Positions 1-5,973 of a DNA stretch of 7,808 nucleotides are shown one piece after another (within the stretch, counting starts at the first letter, position 1; each line of letters starts with the position of its first letter). This DNA comes from an uncultured Pseudomonadota bacterium (GTDB lineage: Bacteria; Myxococcota; UBA796): the NCBI GenBank assembly GCA_913040875.1, contig CAJWHX010000145.1, positions 1 through 7,808 of the forward strand, read 5' to 3'. The notes under the pieces were generated by a model. It was not told where the DNA came from and ran no database searches. It saw only the letters and a program-made list of their open reading frames with translations. The translations under genes were made by a program, and so were the position numbers.

Positions 1-1297
1 TACCACCATCATCTCTACACTGATAGCGTTCAACCCCATTGAAGGAAGATGATGTTTGATGAAAGCAGTCTGGCACATCAATAGCGTACACCCCTCTGTA
101 CAGCACCCAATGACCAAGCGTAGACTCCATTTGAATGTGGGCGACTTCCATCTGATTATCTATCCTTAAATTCCGAAGCCAATTGTACACCTCTGAGGAT
201 ACGTGGGGCGCTATCTTCTGAAGTTCTACGCAAGATGTACAGATTTTTTCATCTGGCACTGGAATGTGCCAATGCCCACACGAAGGACAAGTTGATAGTT
301 CTGTAGACGTAGTGTCTAGCTGATAGAGTGCCTCACGACCTCCAATGGATAGCAGCCCCCCTGTTTGTAAACAAATGGGACGTACAGTTGCAGATCCATA
401 TATAGATTTGGATACCATCACCCAAATACGCTGCAGACGGGTCTTGAATGGGGGATTCAATAACTCTGTGGGAACATCTGCCAAGGAATCAAACATGGGC
501 TCAATTTCACGATACCCAGTGTGTTCTTGAATCCAACAGAAATATTCTGATACAAAGCCATCATATTCCACACCATACTCCAAAGAGAATATATTCATAG
601 CCACTCTTTGATGCTTCCAAGCCCTATACGAGGACCAATTACCGACACCTAAAGGTACATCAATATACGCAAACCCAGTACACTGTGCAGGATATCCGCT
701 ACTGGACATCCTAACCCTGAAGCGGTTGTTGACGTACTTTCCATACTCAGCCACCTCTCCTGCTATCACGCACCAATCACCAGAAGAAAGACTCAAAGCA
801 TCACAACGTTTGAAGGTATAGAACTTTCCATATCCCCAAGAACAACCCGTTGTGTAGGGTTCTGATTGTGGAGGTAGTATGGGATTGAGAACCCCTTCTC
901 CATACACCAAATCTTCCGGAAGATGACCTTCATGAAATGCAATAGCTAATGATTCATCAGCCTCTAGAAGCAAGGACTCTCTAGGAATGTACGGCTGACG
1001 TTTATCTGCTGGGAAAATTTGTGCGGTGGAAGATAAGTCTACAACTGCACCAGTCAGTAGAGAAGTACCTTTGACGCCATTGTCTAGAATGGACGTGACC
1101 TCAATCAGTTCAGTATGAACCGTTGGGAAAGGTTCTTGAGGAGATATGGTAATACACCAGTAGGCTAGGCCCATCTCAAGAGACTCAAACGAAACGGGTG
1201 TATCCCCGATGGAATACACCCGATGTGAGAATGGTGGACAAAATGTGTTGGCTAATTCAAGGGTTTCAGAGGTGGAAAAGTTGGTATGAACAGACAT
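1..1297 (-). CDS. Zinc-ribbon protein of unknown function, 3' end cut by window edge
   Basis: An uninterrupted reading frame of 432 codons runs from an ATG at 1297 to the left edge, so the C-terminus is missing. The start is supported by GGAG six bases upstream and by the short gap (about 21 bp) from the preceding gene. I do not recognise the family. The first ~330 residues have no obvious motif, signal peptide or membrane segment and are rich in aromatic residues and Gly. Residues 337-356 form a clear zinc ribbon, CPSC, then 12 residues, then CTSC (C337, C340, C353, C356). A predicted helix with Y-N-W-L and a beta-rich stretch follow. The third ribbon of the 537-aa protein in the same operon is followed by a similar Y..-V-W-L helix and beta-rich pattern, so the two may share a module. 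Likely cytoplasmic. That the gene is real is well supported; its function is unknown. Confidence 0.85.
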   Translation of the reverse strand, partial: MSVHTNFSTSETLELANTFCPPFSHRVYSIGDTPVSFESLEMGLAYWCITISPQEPFPTVHTELIEVTSILDNGVKGTSLLTGAVVDLSSTAQIFPADKRQPYIPRESLLLEADESLAIAFHEGHLPEDLVYGEGVLNPILPPQSEPYTTGCSWGYGKFYTFKRCDALSLSSGDWCVIAGEVAEYGKYVNNRFRVRMSSSGYPAQCTGFAYIDVPLGVGNWSSYRAWKHQRVAMNIFSLEYGVEYDGFVSEYFCWIQEHTGYREIEPMFDSLADVPTELLNPPFKTRLQRIWVMVSKSIYGSATVRPICLQTGGLLSIGGREALYQLDTTSTELSTCPSCGHWHIPVPDEKICTSCVELQKIAPHVSSEVYNWLRNLRIDNQMEVAHIQMESTLGHWVLYRGVYAIDVPDCFHQTSSSFNGVERYQCRDDGG

Positions 1298-1318
1298 AAA
1301 AACTCCGTTGAAATCTGT

Positions 1319-1894
1319 TTATATAGGAATCAATTCAAACCAGGATAGAGTTTGAAAAATCGGATTCATCCAGCTGTCCTGTTCTGGATGACGTTGAAGC
1401 AAGATGTACTTCTTTTGAATGCGGCGTAGACTCTTTGCTATCAGAATCGGAGCACAGTACTCGTGAGCGGCAAAACCTTCATCACTGAGACCCATCGGAG
1501 ACATCTCTTCGTCGTATATTCGGACAGACTCTTCCAAGAAGTCTGTCTCCGCAGGTTCTCCCTTACAGCGATGAAAGAACACCGGTTCTGGACCATCATC
1601 TTCATCACCTTGAAATACAGGGTGCCCAGTTCCCTGATAGAAGGACTGATTCTCGGGCGTATTGGGAATGATGTTTTCCGAGAGGCAAACATCGCCATCT
1701 AGATCATAGAAGCTAGCAAAGCCCAGTATCTCGCAGACAAAAAAGAAGGGCTGCTTGGCATCTTTGGTAATCGCGATTGCCCTCTGACCTTGTCGAAGGT
1801 TGTTTCGACGAATGAACTTTCCGATCGTATACCGATCCGAAAGATATTTGGGCAACTGGGACAAAGTATGATCGCGAAGTTGTTGTTGATTCAT
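1319..1894 (-). CDS. Uncharacterised 191-aa protein in the zinc-ribbon operon
   Basis: The protein starts M-N-Q-Q-Q-L-R-D and ends F-E-L-I-P-I. An in-frame ATG lies four codons earlier (1906), but the GGAG at 1901-1904 overlaps it and sits six bases before the ATG at 1894, so 1894 is preferred. I do not recognise the family. It is soluble-looking, with no signal peptide or membrane helix. The N-terminal third is basic (R-R-N-N-L-R-Q-G-Q-R), the middle is strongly acidic (G-D-E-D-D-G-P-E-P), and the C-terminal third is basic and helical (K-S-L-R-R-I-Q-K-K). It has four scattered cysteines and no CxxC pair. It lies between the two zinc-ribbon genes, 42 bp from one and 21 bp from the other, so co-transcription is likely. 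It could be a partner of the ribbon proteins, which is inference from position only. Confidence 0.8.
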   Translation of the reverse strand: MNQQQLRDHTLSQLPKYLSDRYTIGKFIRRNNLRQGQRAIAITKDAKQPFFFVCEILGFASFYDLDGDVCLSENIIPNTPENQSFYQGTGHPVFQGDEDDGPEPVFFHRCKGEPAETDFLEESVRIYDEEMSPMGLSDEGFAAHEYCAPILIAKSLRRIQKKYILLQRHPEQDSWMNPIFQTLSWFELIPI

Positions 1895-1900
1895 GAATAT

Positions 1901-1904
1901 CTCC
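1901..1904 (-). promoter_or_regulatory. Ribosome binding site that decides the start of the 191-aa gene
   Basis: GGAG on the minus strand lies six bases before the ATG at 1894 and overlaps the alternative ATG at 1906. The upstream ATG has no comparable purine-rich site in front of it. The site therefore favours the shorter product. Confidence 0.6.
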
Positions 1905-1936
1905 ATATTTTTTGAGGAAAGAGTAAATCTACAATG

Positions 1937-3550
1937 TCAAAGAACTGCGAGACGAGGTGGATCCGTTTGAACGTCAGAACACCAGGATGGAATCGCGGTT
2001 GGGTATACGAATAGAGTGATATTCATCGGATGAATTTCCACCTTCATCTTGCCATCTGGACTCAAGTATTGACCGTTCAGTTCCTGATTTGGAATCGAAT
2101 GACTCGACTCTATCAAATCCATATCTGGGGAAAAGGATTCCAAACAAAAGAAGTGCTCTGCAACGTATTCTAGACACACCTCAGCAGTATTCTCATCATC
2201 AGCATACCGATGGGCAACAACAGACAGCACTCCATGATTACAAGTCACACCGGCGAACATGTGATGACGCTTTAATGCTTCTAGCCAGACCGATATGTAA
2301 TTCGGTAATGCATTCAGAAAATCATTGTGTGCAGGGCGAAGTGAAAGCGTATGCTCAGCACAATCCAAGCACTCCCCAAGCACCAAATCCAGACCGCAAT
2401 GGTCACAGTGGGTTGGTCTTTCAGAAAACAATGGGGTCAATCCCTCTTTGGTTTCATCGCTGTGCTGACAGATCAAGGAGACGTATTCAACCTGTTTTGG
2501 AGCCATCTCAGATAGACCAACAACCAAAGACACCTGCCCGCTCTCATCTGCCCATTCGCCCTCTGAAACCACCTTCAACCAACCTGGTATCAAAGATTTC
2601 AACGCAGCAAAAGACAACCTTGCTGGACTCATTGTCACTTCAAACTGATCAAGCTGATTCAACACTTCTTCAGCAAACCTCCGACCTGAATCTGTGATCA
2701 AATGAATCAACGGATGTAGATCCTGCGGCACAAACTGAAGCTGACGCTCAACGTACTGATGAAACGTTGGATCATTAAACACTGGTGCGGAGGGCAGAGC
2801 AATGAGCGTAGATCGTCCCTCCGATTGCTCGTCTACAAAGAGCATCCTCCGTCCTTCACAAAGATACAGCCCTCGTGAGTGAATCGGTCCATAGTCTAAG
2901 CGATATTTTGGGAGTGTAATATCTTTAAACGAAGATGGCATAGACAGGGGCCAAGGCAATACCATGTTTGATTGCCAGATGCGCTTTTCTCTGAAATGCT
3001 CTTGTGAATTTGCGACTTGATCAATCTGGTTGATGGTCTCATATGCTTCTTGCATCTCTAGCTCTACATCTTCAGCACAGTAAGAGCATACCTTGTAGTG
3101 ATCAGATGGGGGATTGTCTGCAGAGTACTCTGTGCCACACGCCGGACATTGACGCGCGGCAAGATCTGGATGACCAGCTGCACATCCGATGTAGACCTGC
3201 ACTGAAACACCCAGTTGGGGGTCTTCTGAGAGTTCTACACGGCTGTTCAATCGCTCATGTACAAGGACCAGATTGTCATAGTAGCCACATTCAGTTTCAT
3301 ACGGCTCATCCATTACCGTCTGGAGTCCAGCCAGTAGAATTTTGTATTGTTGAATACGACCACCAGCACAGCGATCATACAGTGTATACCCCTGCCCTAT
3401 CCATTCCAGTTCAGGAGTGGCATGGTCCAAGACATAGGTCAGAAAAGGCTTCAACTCTGCCGGCGTTTTATCTTGGATGGCAGTCAGGCATCCCGAGCAA
3501 GAGGTTTCAGATTCAGTAATTTCAGTAGTGCAGTGTTTACATTTTTGCAT
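1937..3550 (-). CDS. Protein with three zinc ribbons, function unknown (537 aa)
   Basis: An AAGGA site seven bases before the ATG supports the start. Three four-cysteine ribbons are visible: C4/C7...C18/C21 at the extreme N-terminus, C135/C138...C155/C158, and C382/C385...C394/C397. Between them lie a ~115-residue domain (22-134) and a ~220-residue domain (159-381). A ~140-residue C-terminal domain (398-537) starts with a helix containing V-W-L-E-A-L. Additional Cys/His clusters (C123 with H127, C361 with H363, C437 with H439) recur at the ends of predicted beta strands and could be further metal ligands or remnants of repeated modules. There is no signal peptide or membrane helix, so it is probably cytoplasmic. 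The family is not recognised. Ribbons of this type commonly bind zinc for structure or for nucleic-acid or protein contact; which applies here cannot be told. It is the second gene of a presumed four-gene operon, 62 bp after the first. Confidence 0.88.
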   Translation of the reverse strand: MQKCKHCTTEITESETSCSGCLTAIQDKTPAELKPFLTYVLDHATPELEWIGQGYTLYDRCAGGRIQQYKILLAGLQTVMDEPYETECGYYDNLVLVHERLNSRVELSEDPQLGVSVQVYIGCAAGHPDLAARQCPACGTEYSADNPPSDHYKVCSYCAEDVELEMQEAYETINQIDQVANSQEHFREKRIWQSNMVLPWPLSMPSSFKDITLPKYRLDYGPIHSRGLYLCEGRRMLFVDEQSEGRSTLIALPSAPVFNDPTFHQYVERQLQFVPQDLHPLIHLITDSGRRFAEEVLNQLDQFEVTMSPARLSFAALKSLIPGWLKVVSEGEWADESGQVSLVVGLSEMAPKQVEYVSLICQHSDETKEGLTPLFSERPTHCDHCGLDLVLGECLDCAEHTLSLRPAHNDFLNALPNYISVWLEALKRHHMFAGVTCNHGVLSVVAHRYADDENTAEVCLEYVAEHFFCLESFSPDMDLIESSHSIPNQELNGQYLSPDGKMKVEIHPMNITLFVYPTAIPSWCSDVQTDPPRLAVL

Positions 3551-3612
3551 GGTGATATCCTTGATATAGAATTGTGAATCTCACATAGAAGTCATACGAT
3601 TTAAATCTGACT

Positions 3613-4014
3613 TTAGGATTGCAATTGTGAATATGATTTTCTAGAATCATATAAATCCCATCGAATCACCCACCCTGACCGATTCATCTTTGTACACGAC
3701 ACCCGAACCAGAAAATACTGTGAAGACCATGTGATTGTATTGGCAACAACGCATTCGGCTAATCCCTCCGTTACATACTGTTTGGGGAATAGAGATAGGA
3801 TTGCTCTTTTCGAAAGCTTGCGTTCGACAAATGACATCGTGATGACATCATCTTTCACTCTACACATTCCAATCTCATTCAAGTTTGAGGATCTATGTTT
3901 ATAAAAGGCGTGCCTAAGAACAGGATTCAACCGTTCTAAGAACAATTCTTCTATTCGTTCAAAGCGATCATAGTGAAGTTTAGAGTCCGGAATAATATCA
4001 AATAAATGGGTCAT
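3613..4014 (-). CDS. Uncharacterised 133-aa protein, first gene of the zinc-ribbon operon
   Basis: The frame stays open to an ATG at 4056, but that ATG lies inside the loop and stem of a hairpin and has no ribosome binding site. The ATG at 4014 has GGAGA about five bases upstream and is chosen, giving a protein that begins M-T-H-L-F-D-I-I-P-D. The protein is basic and soluble-looking. A helical N-terminal half (R-I-E-E-L-F-L-E-R-L) is followed by beta-like segments (A-E-C-V-V-A-N-T, Q-Y-F-L-V-R-V-S-C). It has three isolated cysteines, so no zinc ribbon of its own. No family is recognised. It is followed after 62 bp by the three-ribbon protein, with no terminator seen between them, and is probably co-transcribed with it. 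It may be under attenuation control by the hairpin just upstream. Confidence 0.75.
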   Translation of the reverse strand: MTHLFDIIPDSKLHYDRFERIEELFLERLNPVLRHAFYKHRSSNLNEIGMCRVKDDVITMSFVERKLSKRAILSLFPKQYVTEGLAECVVANTITWSSQYFLVRVSCTKMNRSGWVIRWDLYDSRKSYSQLQS

Positions 4015-4018
4015 TATG

Positions 4019-4023
4019 TCTCC
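4019..4023 (-). promoter_or_regulatory. Ribosome binding site deciding the start of the 133-aa gene
   Basis: GGAGA on the minus strand sits about five bases before the ATG at 4014 and only a few bases after the T-tract of a terminator-like hairpin. Its closeness to that hairpin means formation of the structure could affect both transcription and translation of the operon. Confidence 0.6.
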
Positions 4024-4026
4024 ATG

Positions 4027-4068
4027 AAAAAGGCATCCACTCGAAGATAAAATCAAGGAGTGAATGCC
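4027..4068 (-). terminator. Terminator-like hairpin in the leader of the zinc-ribbon operon (possible attenuator)
   Basis: Read on the minus strand, GGCATTCACTC (4068-4058) pairs with GAGTGGATGCC (4042-4032) across a 15-base loop. Ten of eleven positions are Watson-Crick and the remaining U opposite G can wobble. TTTTT (4031-4027) follows directly. This is the form of a Rho-independent terminator, yet it ends only about four bases before the ribosome binding site of the 133-aa gene. There is no equivalent T-tract when read on the plus strand. It could end a short RNA from the AT-rich gap upstream, or it could be a conditional attenuator of the operon. The structure is seen; the role is inferred. 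Confidence 0.6.
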
Positions 4069-4314
4069 GAAAGTAAAATCGGTCAGCTACATAAAGGTTG
4101 ACAAATCGCCAAACATACTGAAATGTTGAAAATAGATTACATTAGCGCCTGACAATACTGGATTTTTTATACAATAAATACTCACTCTGTCTGCATTTAG
4201 AGGAGTTGAAGGTTTTATTGAAGTGTGAAATGCAAAAAAATTCAACAGATCACTGGTATAAACGACGAAATTCTAAGCTATGTTTCTCCCTTGCTTATCT
4301 CCCTAGACGATTGT

Positions 4315-4332
4315 AAAATTTCTCTCAGAAAA
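4315..4332. repeat. 18-bp direct repeat, copy 1
   Basis: AAAATTTCTCTCAGAAAA on the plus strand is identical to the copy at 4493-4510. It is part of an AT-rich hairpin with TTTCT/AGAAA arms around CTC. On the minus strand the copy lies just downstream of the decayed gene end at 4345-4371, as copy 2 lies just downstream of the intact 95-aa gene, so it may be the terminator of a lost paralogue. Confidence 0.75.
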
Positions 4333-4344
4333 ATTTAAAAAATA

Positions 4345-4454
4345 TCAAGTCTCGATGATAACAAAATACATCTCTAACGTTTATTATCAACAATTATACT
4401 CAATTCATCTCTAGAAAAATACCTCATATACGGAAGTATTTCTGATTCCCACAT
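4345..4454 (-). pseudogene. Possible remnant of a paralogue of the 95-aa gene
   Basis: On the minus strand, nine codons at 4371-4345 read M-Y-F-V-I-I-E-T-stop, matching the end of the intact gene, R-F-V-A-I-E-K-stop, with about three quarters base identity over ~20 bp. The match continues past the stop codon into a T-run and the shared 18-bp repeat. Just upstream, codons at 4454-4374 read M-W-E-S-E-I-L-P-Y-M then R-Y-F-S-R-D-E-L, which loosely resembles the N-terminus of the intact protein (R-Q-Y-S-L-Q-E-L). This would fit a duplicated gene that lost its middle section. The 3' match is seen directly; the N-terminal match is weak and could be chance. Confidence 0.35.
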
Positions 4455-4492
4455 TGTTGATGTATCAATTGGTTTACTGCATATACAGAAAA

Positions 4493-4510
4493 AAAATTTC
4501 TCTCAGAAAA
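4493..4510. repeat. 18-bp direct repeat, copy 2, possible weak terminator of the 95-aa gene
   Basis: This is identical to the copy at 4315-4332. On the minus strand it begins about 25 bases after the stop of the 95-aa gene. It forms a small AT-rich stem around GAG and is followed by a run of eight T (T-tract through 4489), so it could act as a weak intrinsic terminator. The stem is short and AT-only at its base, which makes efficient termination uncertain. Confidence 0.6.
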
Positions 4511-4534
4511 TTGTATACAAAACTCAAAAAAACA

Positions 4535-4822
4535 TCATTTCTCGATTGCTACAAATCTTTGAATCATCTTATTTCCCGACACACTCAATATTCGTTTGGC
4601 TGTCTCTAATTCTGCACGAATCCTAGGGACCTCTCCTGTATCTCTATCCACATGACCCACCCAAATACCATCTTTGGCTCGAGCATATCCATTCCCCATA
4701 ATCCTTTTGACACCTTCCGAATCAATAAACTCTAGTCTCCAACGATCCTCTATCAACGTTGCATAGTTCAAATCATCAATGAGTTCTTGCAAGCTGTATT
4801 GTCTGATATTCTCTGAGTGCAT
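4535..4822 (-). CDS. Small protein of unknown function (95 aa)
   Basis: The ATG at 4822 is preceded by a strong site, GGGAGG, five bases upstream, which makes this a credible gene despite its size. The protein is charged and soluble-looking, with no signal peptide, membrane helix or cysteines. An N-terminal helix (S-L-Q-E-L-I-D-D-L) is followed by a beta-hairpin-like stretch (W-R-L-E-F-I-D, then I-W-V-G-H-V-D-R-D-T-G) and a C-terminal helix (R-A-E-L-E-T-A-K-R-I-L). I do not recognise the family. It stands alone between the lipoprotein terminator and the AT-rich gap. A decayed copy of its 3' end lies about 190 bp downstream, suggesting past tandem duplication, as is common for small accessory genes. 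Confidence 0.75.
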   Translation of the reverse strand: MHSENIRQYSLQELIDDLNYATLIEDRWRLEFIDSEGVKRIMGNGYARAKDGIWVGHVDRDTGEVPRIRAELETAKRILSVSGNKMIQRFVAIEK

Positions 4823-4960
4823 TCAACCTCCCTGTTCACCATACATAAAGTTTGGAAAAGCAAAATACATACTCAATACTGTAAATTAAAAAATATCGTC
4901 CACCATACAGGTCTTTAAACTTTCCTTCAAAGCGGGTCTACAATCAAGACTACGACCTCT
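4823..4960 (-). promoter_or_regulatory. Presumed promoter region of the 95-aa gene
   Basis: This 138-bp gap lies between a strong terminator and the 95-aa gene and must hold its promoter if the gene is independently expressed. It is AT-rich. The 9-mer TGTATGGTG (minus strand) occurs twice, at 4909-4901 and 4845-4837, exactly 64 bp apart. No clear -35/-10 pair is visible, so the promoter itself is not placed. Confidence 0.3.
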
Positions 4961-4993
4961 AAAAAACAATACCCCCTTGAAAACAAGAGGGTA
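4961..4993 (-). terminator. Intrinsic terminator of the lipoprotein transcription unit
   Basis: On the minus strand, TACCCTCTTG (4993-4984) pairs with CAAGGGGGTA (4979-4970) around a TTTT loop. The ten-pair stem includes one U-G wobble. TTGTTTTTT (4969-4961) follows. It lies about 26 bp after the lipoprotein stop codon, as expected for a Rho-independent terminator. Confidence 0.9.
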
Positions 4994-5019
4994 CATTTGT
5001 GTTGATTTTGCGTACAGGA

Positions 5020-5940
5020 CTAGTTGGAGTACACACCAAACAGTACATGGTCAAAGTATACATTGCCAGTCTGTTGAGACTCTCCAGCATCAATTGTACC
5101 GTTTCCATCTACATCTTCATCAGGTGTTTGCAAAGACAATACAGCTTGGACCACACTGGTTCCTGGGCCACAAGTACCTACGGCAGACTGATGAACCCAC
5201 TCATTGGTGGTCGAGTCCGCGGTGAGTGCTACCGATTTACCTTCTCCAGTAGAAGTATAGGTTCCTTCAGAATCGATCTCAAAGCATTTAACCAAAACCA
5301 CAGCCTCAGTTGCACCTTTTAACAACGAAGATTCGTGGACCATACCGAGTGCACTGATGTAAAATGTTTGATCGCTGATGTTGTCTTCTGCTGCAAACCA
5401 CTCTTGGTATACAGGGGATTCATCACCATATAGATTGGCTCCAGCATCAGGCCAAATCTTAACAAACTTGTCTCCATCTGGTGCGGCTACAGTCTCTCCT
5501 GAATCTCCATCGTCCCCCCAAATAGTGTCACTGCTTGAGTAGATTTGCCACGTATCTCCCAAGTTTTGCCACGCATCTCCGACGTCTTCAAAACTGGGAT
5601 TGATCAATCCACCATCAAAATTTGTGACCGTTGCAGCAGTACCATTGCAGTCTTCATCAACGTCATTTTCTGGGTTGTCAAAAGCATCTGGATTAATATC
5701 TGCATTACTGTCATCACAGTCCACATCATCAGTAAAACCATCCATATCAGCATCAACAGGATCTGGATCTTCAGTATCAGAAGTGTCCTCTGTGTCTTCA
5801 GTGTCTGTTTCTTCAGTGTCTGAAGTGTCCTCAGTATCTGTCTCTTCAGTATCAGCAGTGTCAGTCACGACTGCGGTGTCTTCTTCTTTGTCACCACAGG
5901 CAGTTAAAAGGCCAAAAGATAATAAACTCATTGTAATCAT
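5020..5940 (-). CDS. Secreted lipoprotein with acidic stalk, MopE-like motif and jelly-roll-like C-terminus
   Basis: This 306-aa protein has a short hydrophobic leader ending in the lipobox L-T-A-C (C15), so it should be lipidated and surface or periplasm anchored. The mature end is C-G-D-K-E-E. Residues 20-60 are an Asp/Thr/Glu tract with a near ten-residue period, probably an extended stalk. Residues 63-100 carry the D-x-D-x-D-G...D-C-D-D...D-E-D-C-N-G pattern of the MopE-type metal-binding motif family, with C75 and C98 likely disulfide-linked. From about 110, N-P-S-F-E-D, many Trp/Gly positions and the closing V-Y-F-D-H-V resemble galactose-binding or CBM-type jelly rolls (inferred). A D-V-D-G-N-G-T-I-D-A-G-E calcium-type loop lies at 276-287. 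GGAG lies nine bases before the ATG. The gene starts 33 bp after the ROK regulator and is probably co-transcribed with it. Confidence 0.88.
   Translation of the reverse strand: MITMSLLSFGLLTACGDKEEDTAVVTDTADTEETDTEDTSDTEETDTEDTEDTSDTEDPDPVDADMDGFTDDVDCDDSNADINPDAFDNPENDVDEDCNGTAATVTNFDGGLINPSFEDVGDAWQNLGDTWQIYSSSDTIWGDDGDSGETVAAPDGDKFVKIWPDAGANLYGDESPVYQEWFAAEDNISDQTFYISALGMVHESSLLKGATEAVVLVKCFEIDSEGTYTSTGEGKSVALTADSTTNEWVHQSAVGTCGPGTSVVQAVLSLQTPDEDVDGNGTIDAGESQQTGNVYFDHVLFGVYSN
5761..5883 (-). repeat. Asp/Thr/Glu low-complexity tract within the lipoprotein gene
   Basis: This coding stretch consists of imperfect repeats of GACACT/GAAGAC-type codons for D-T, E-T and E-D units. The block E-E-T-D-T-E-D-T occurs twice (residues 32-39 and 43-50). 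Such tracts often expand and contract by slippage. They are typical of stalks in lipoproteins from Myxococcota-like genomes. Confidence 0.75.
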
Positions 5941-5973
5941 AACGATTGTCTCCGGAGTTGTTAGGGGTTAGGG

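Larger units (their letters stand above)
4069..4534. other. AT-rich intergenic region, about 465 bp
   Basis: This stretch has no convincing intact gene. It is markedly more AT-rich than its neighbours, with many A and T runs. It holds two copies of an 18-bp repeat with a short hairpin, and a decayed copy of the end of the 95-aa gene (listed separately). On the minus strand there is a nine-codon open frame at 4116-4087 just upstream of the attenuator-like hairpin, but it lacks a ribosome binding site. A promoter for the four-gene operon should lie here on the minus strand; several TTGTCA-like hexamers are present, but none has a good -10 partner at proper spacing, so none is called. Confidence 0.6.

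Noticed and set aside
1895..1906. Upstream ATG extending the 191-aa protein by four residues
   Set aside because: The GGAG site overlaps this ATG and is correctly spaced for the downstream ATG at 1894.
2089..2697. Plus-strand open frame of 202 codons
   Set aside because: It lies wholly opposite the three-ribbon gene, has no ribosome binding site, and its product is low-complexity (rich in Gln, His, Pro, Ser) as expected of an antisense shadow.
4015..4056. Upstream ATG extending the 133-aa protein by 14 residues
   Set aside because: That ATG lies within the terminator-like hairpin and has no ribosome binding site, while the ATG at 4014 has GGAGA well placed.
4087..4116. Nine-codon leader-peptide-like frame upstream of the attenuator-like hairpin
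   Set aside because: It has no ribosome binding site and no run of regulatory codons, so it cannot be argued as an attenuation leader peptide.
4230..4316. Plus-strand 28-codon open frame in the AT-rich gap
   Set aside because: It has no Shine-Dalgarno at proper spacing, no recognisable product, and is opposite in direction to every other gene here.
5600..5971. Plus-strand open frame rich in Ser and Val
   Set aside because: It is the antisense reading of the Asp/Thr/Glu repeat codons of the lipoprotein gene.
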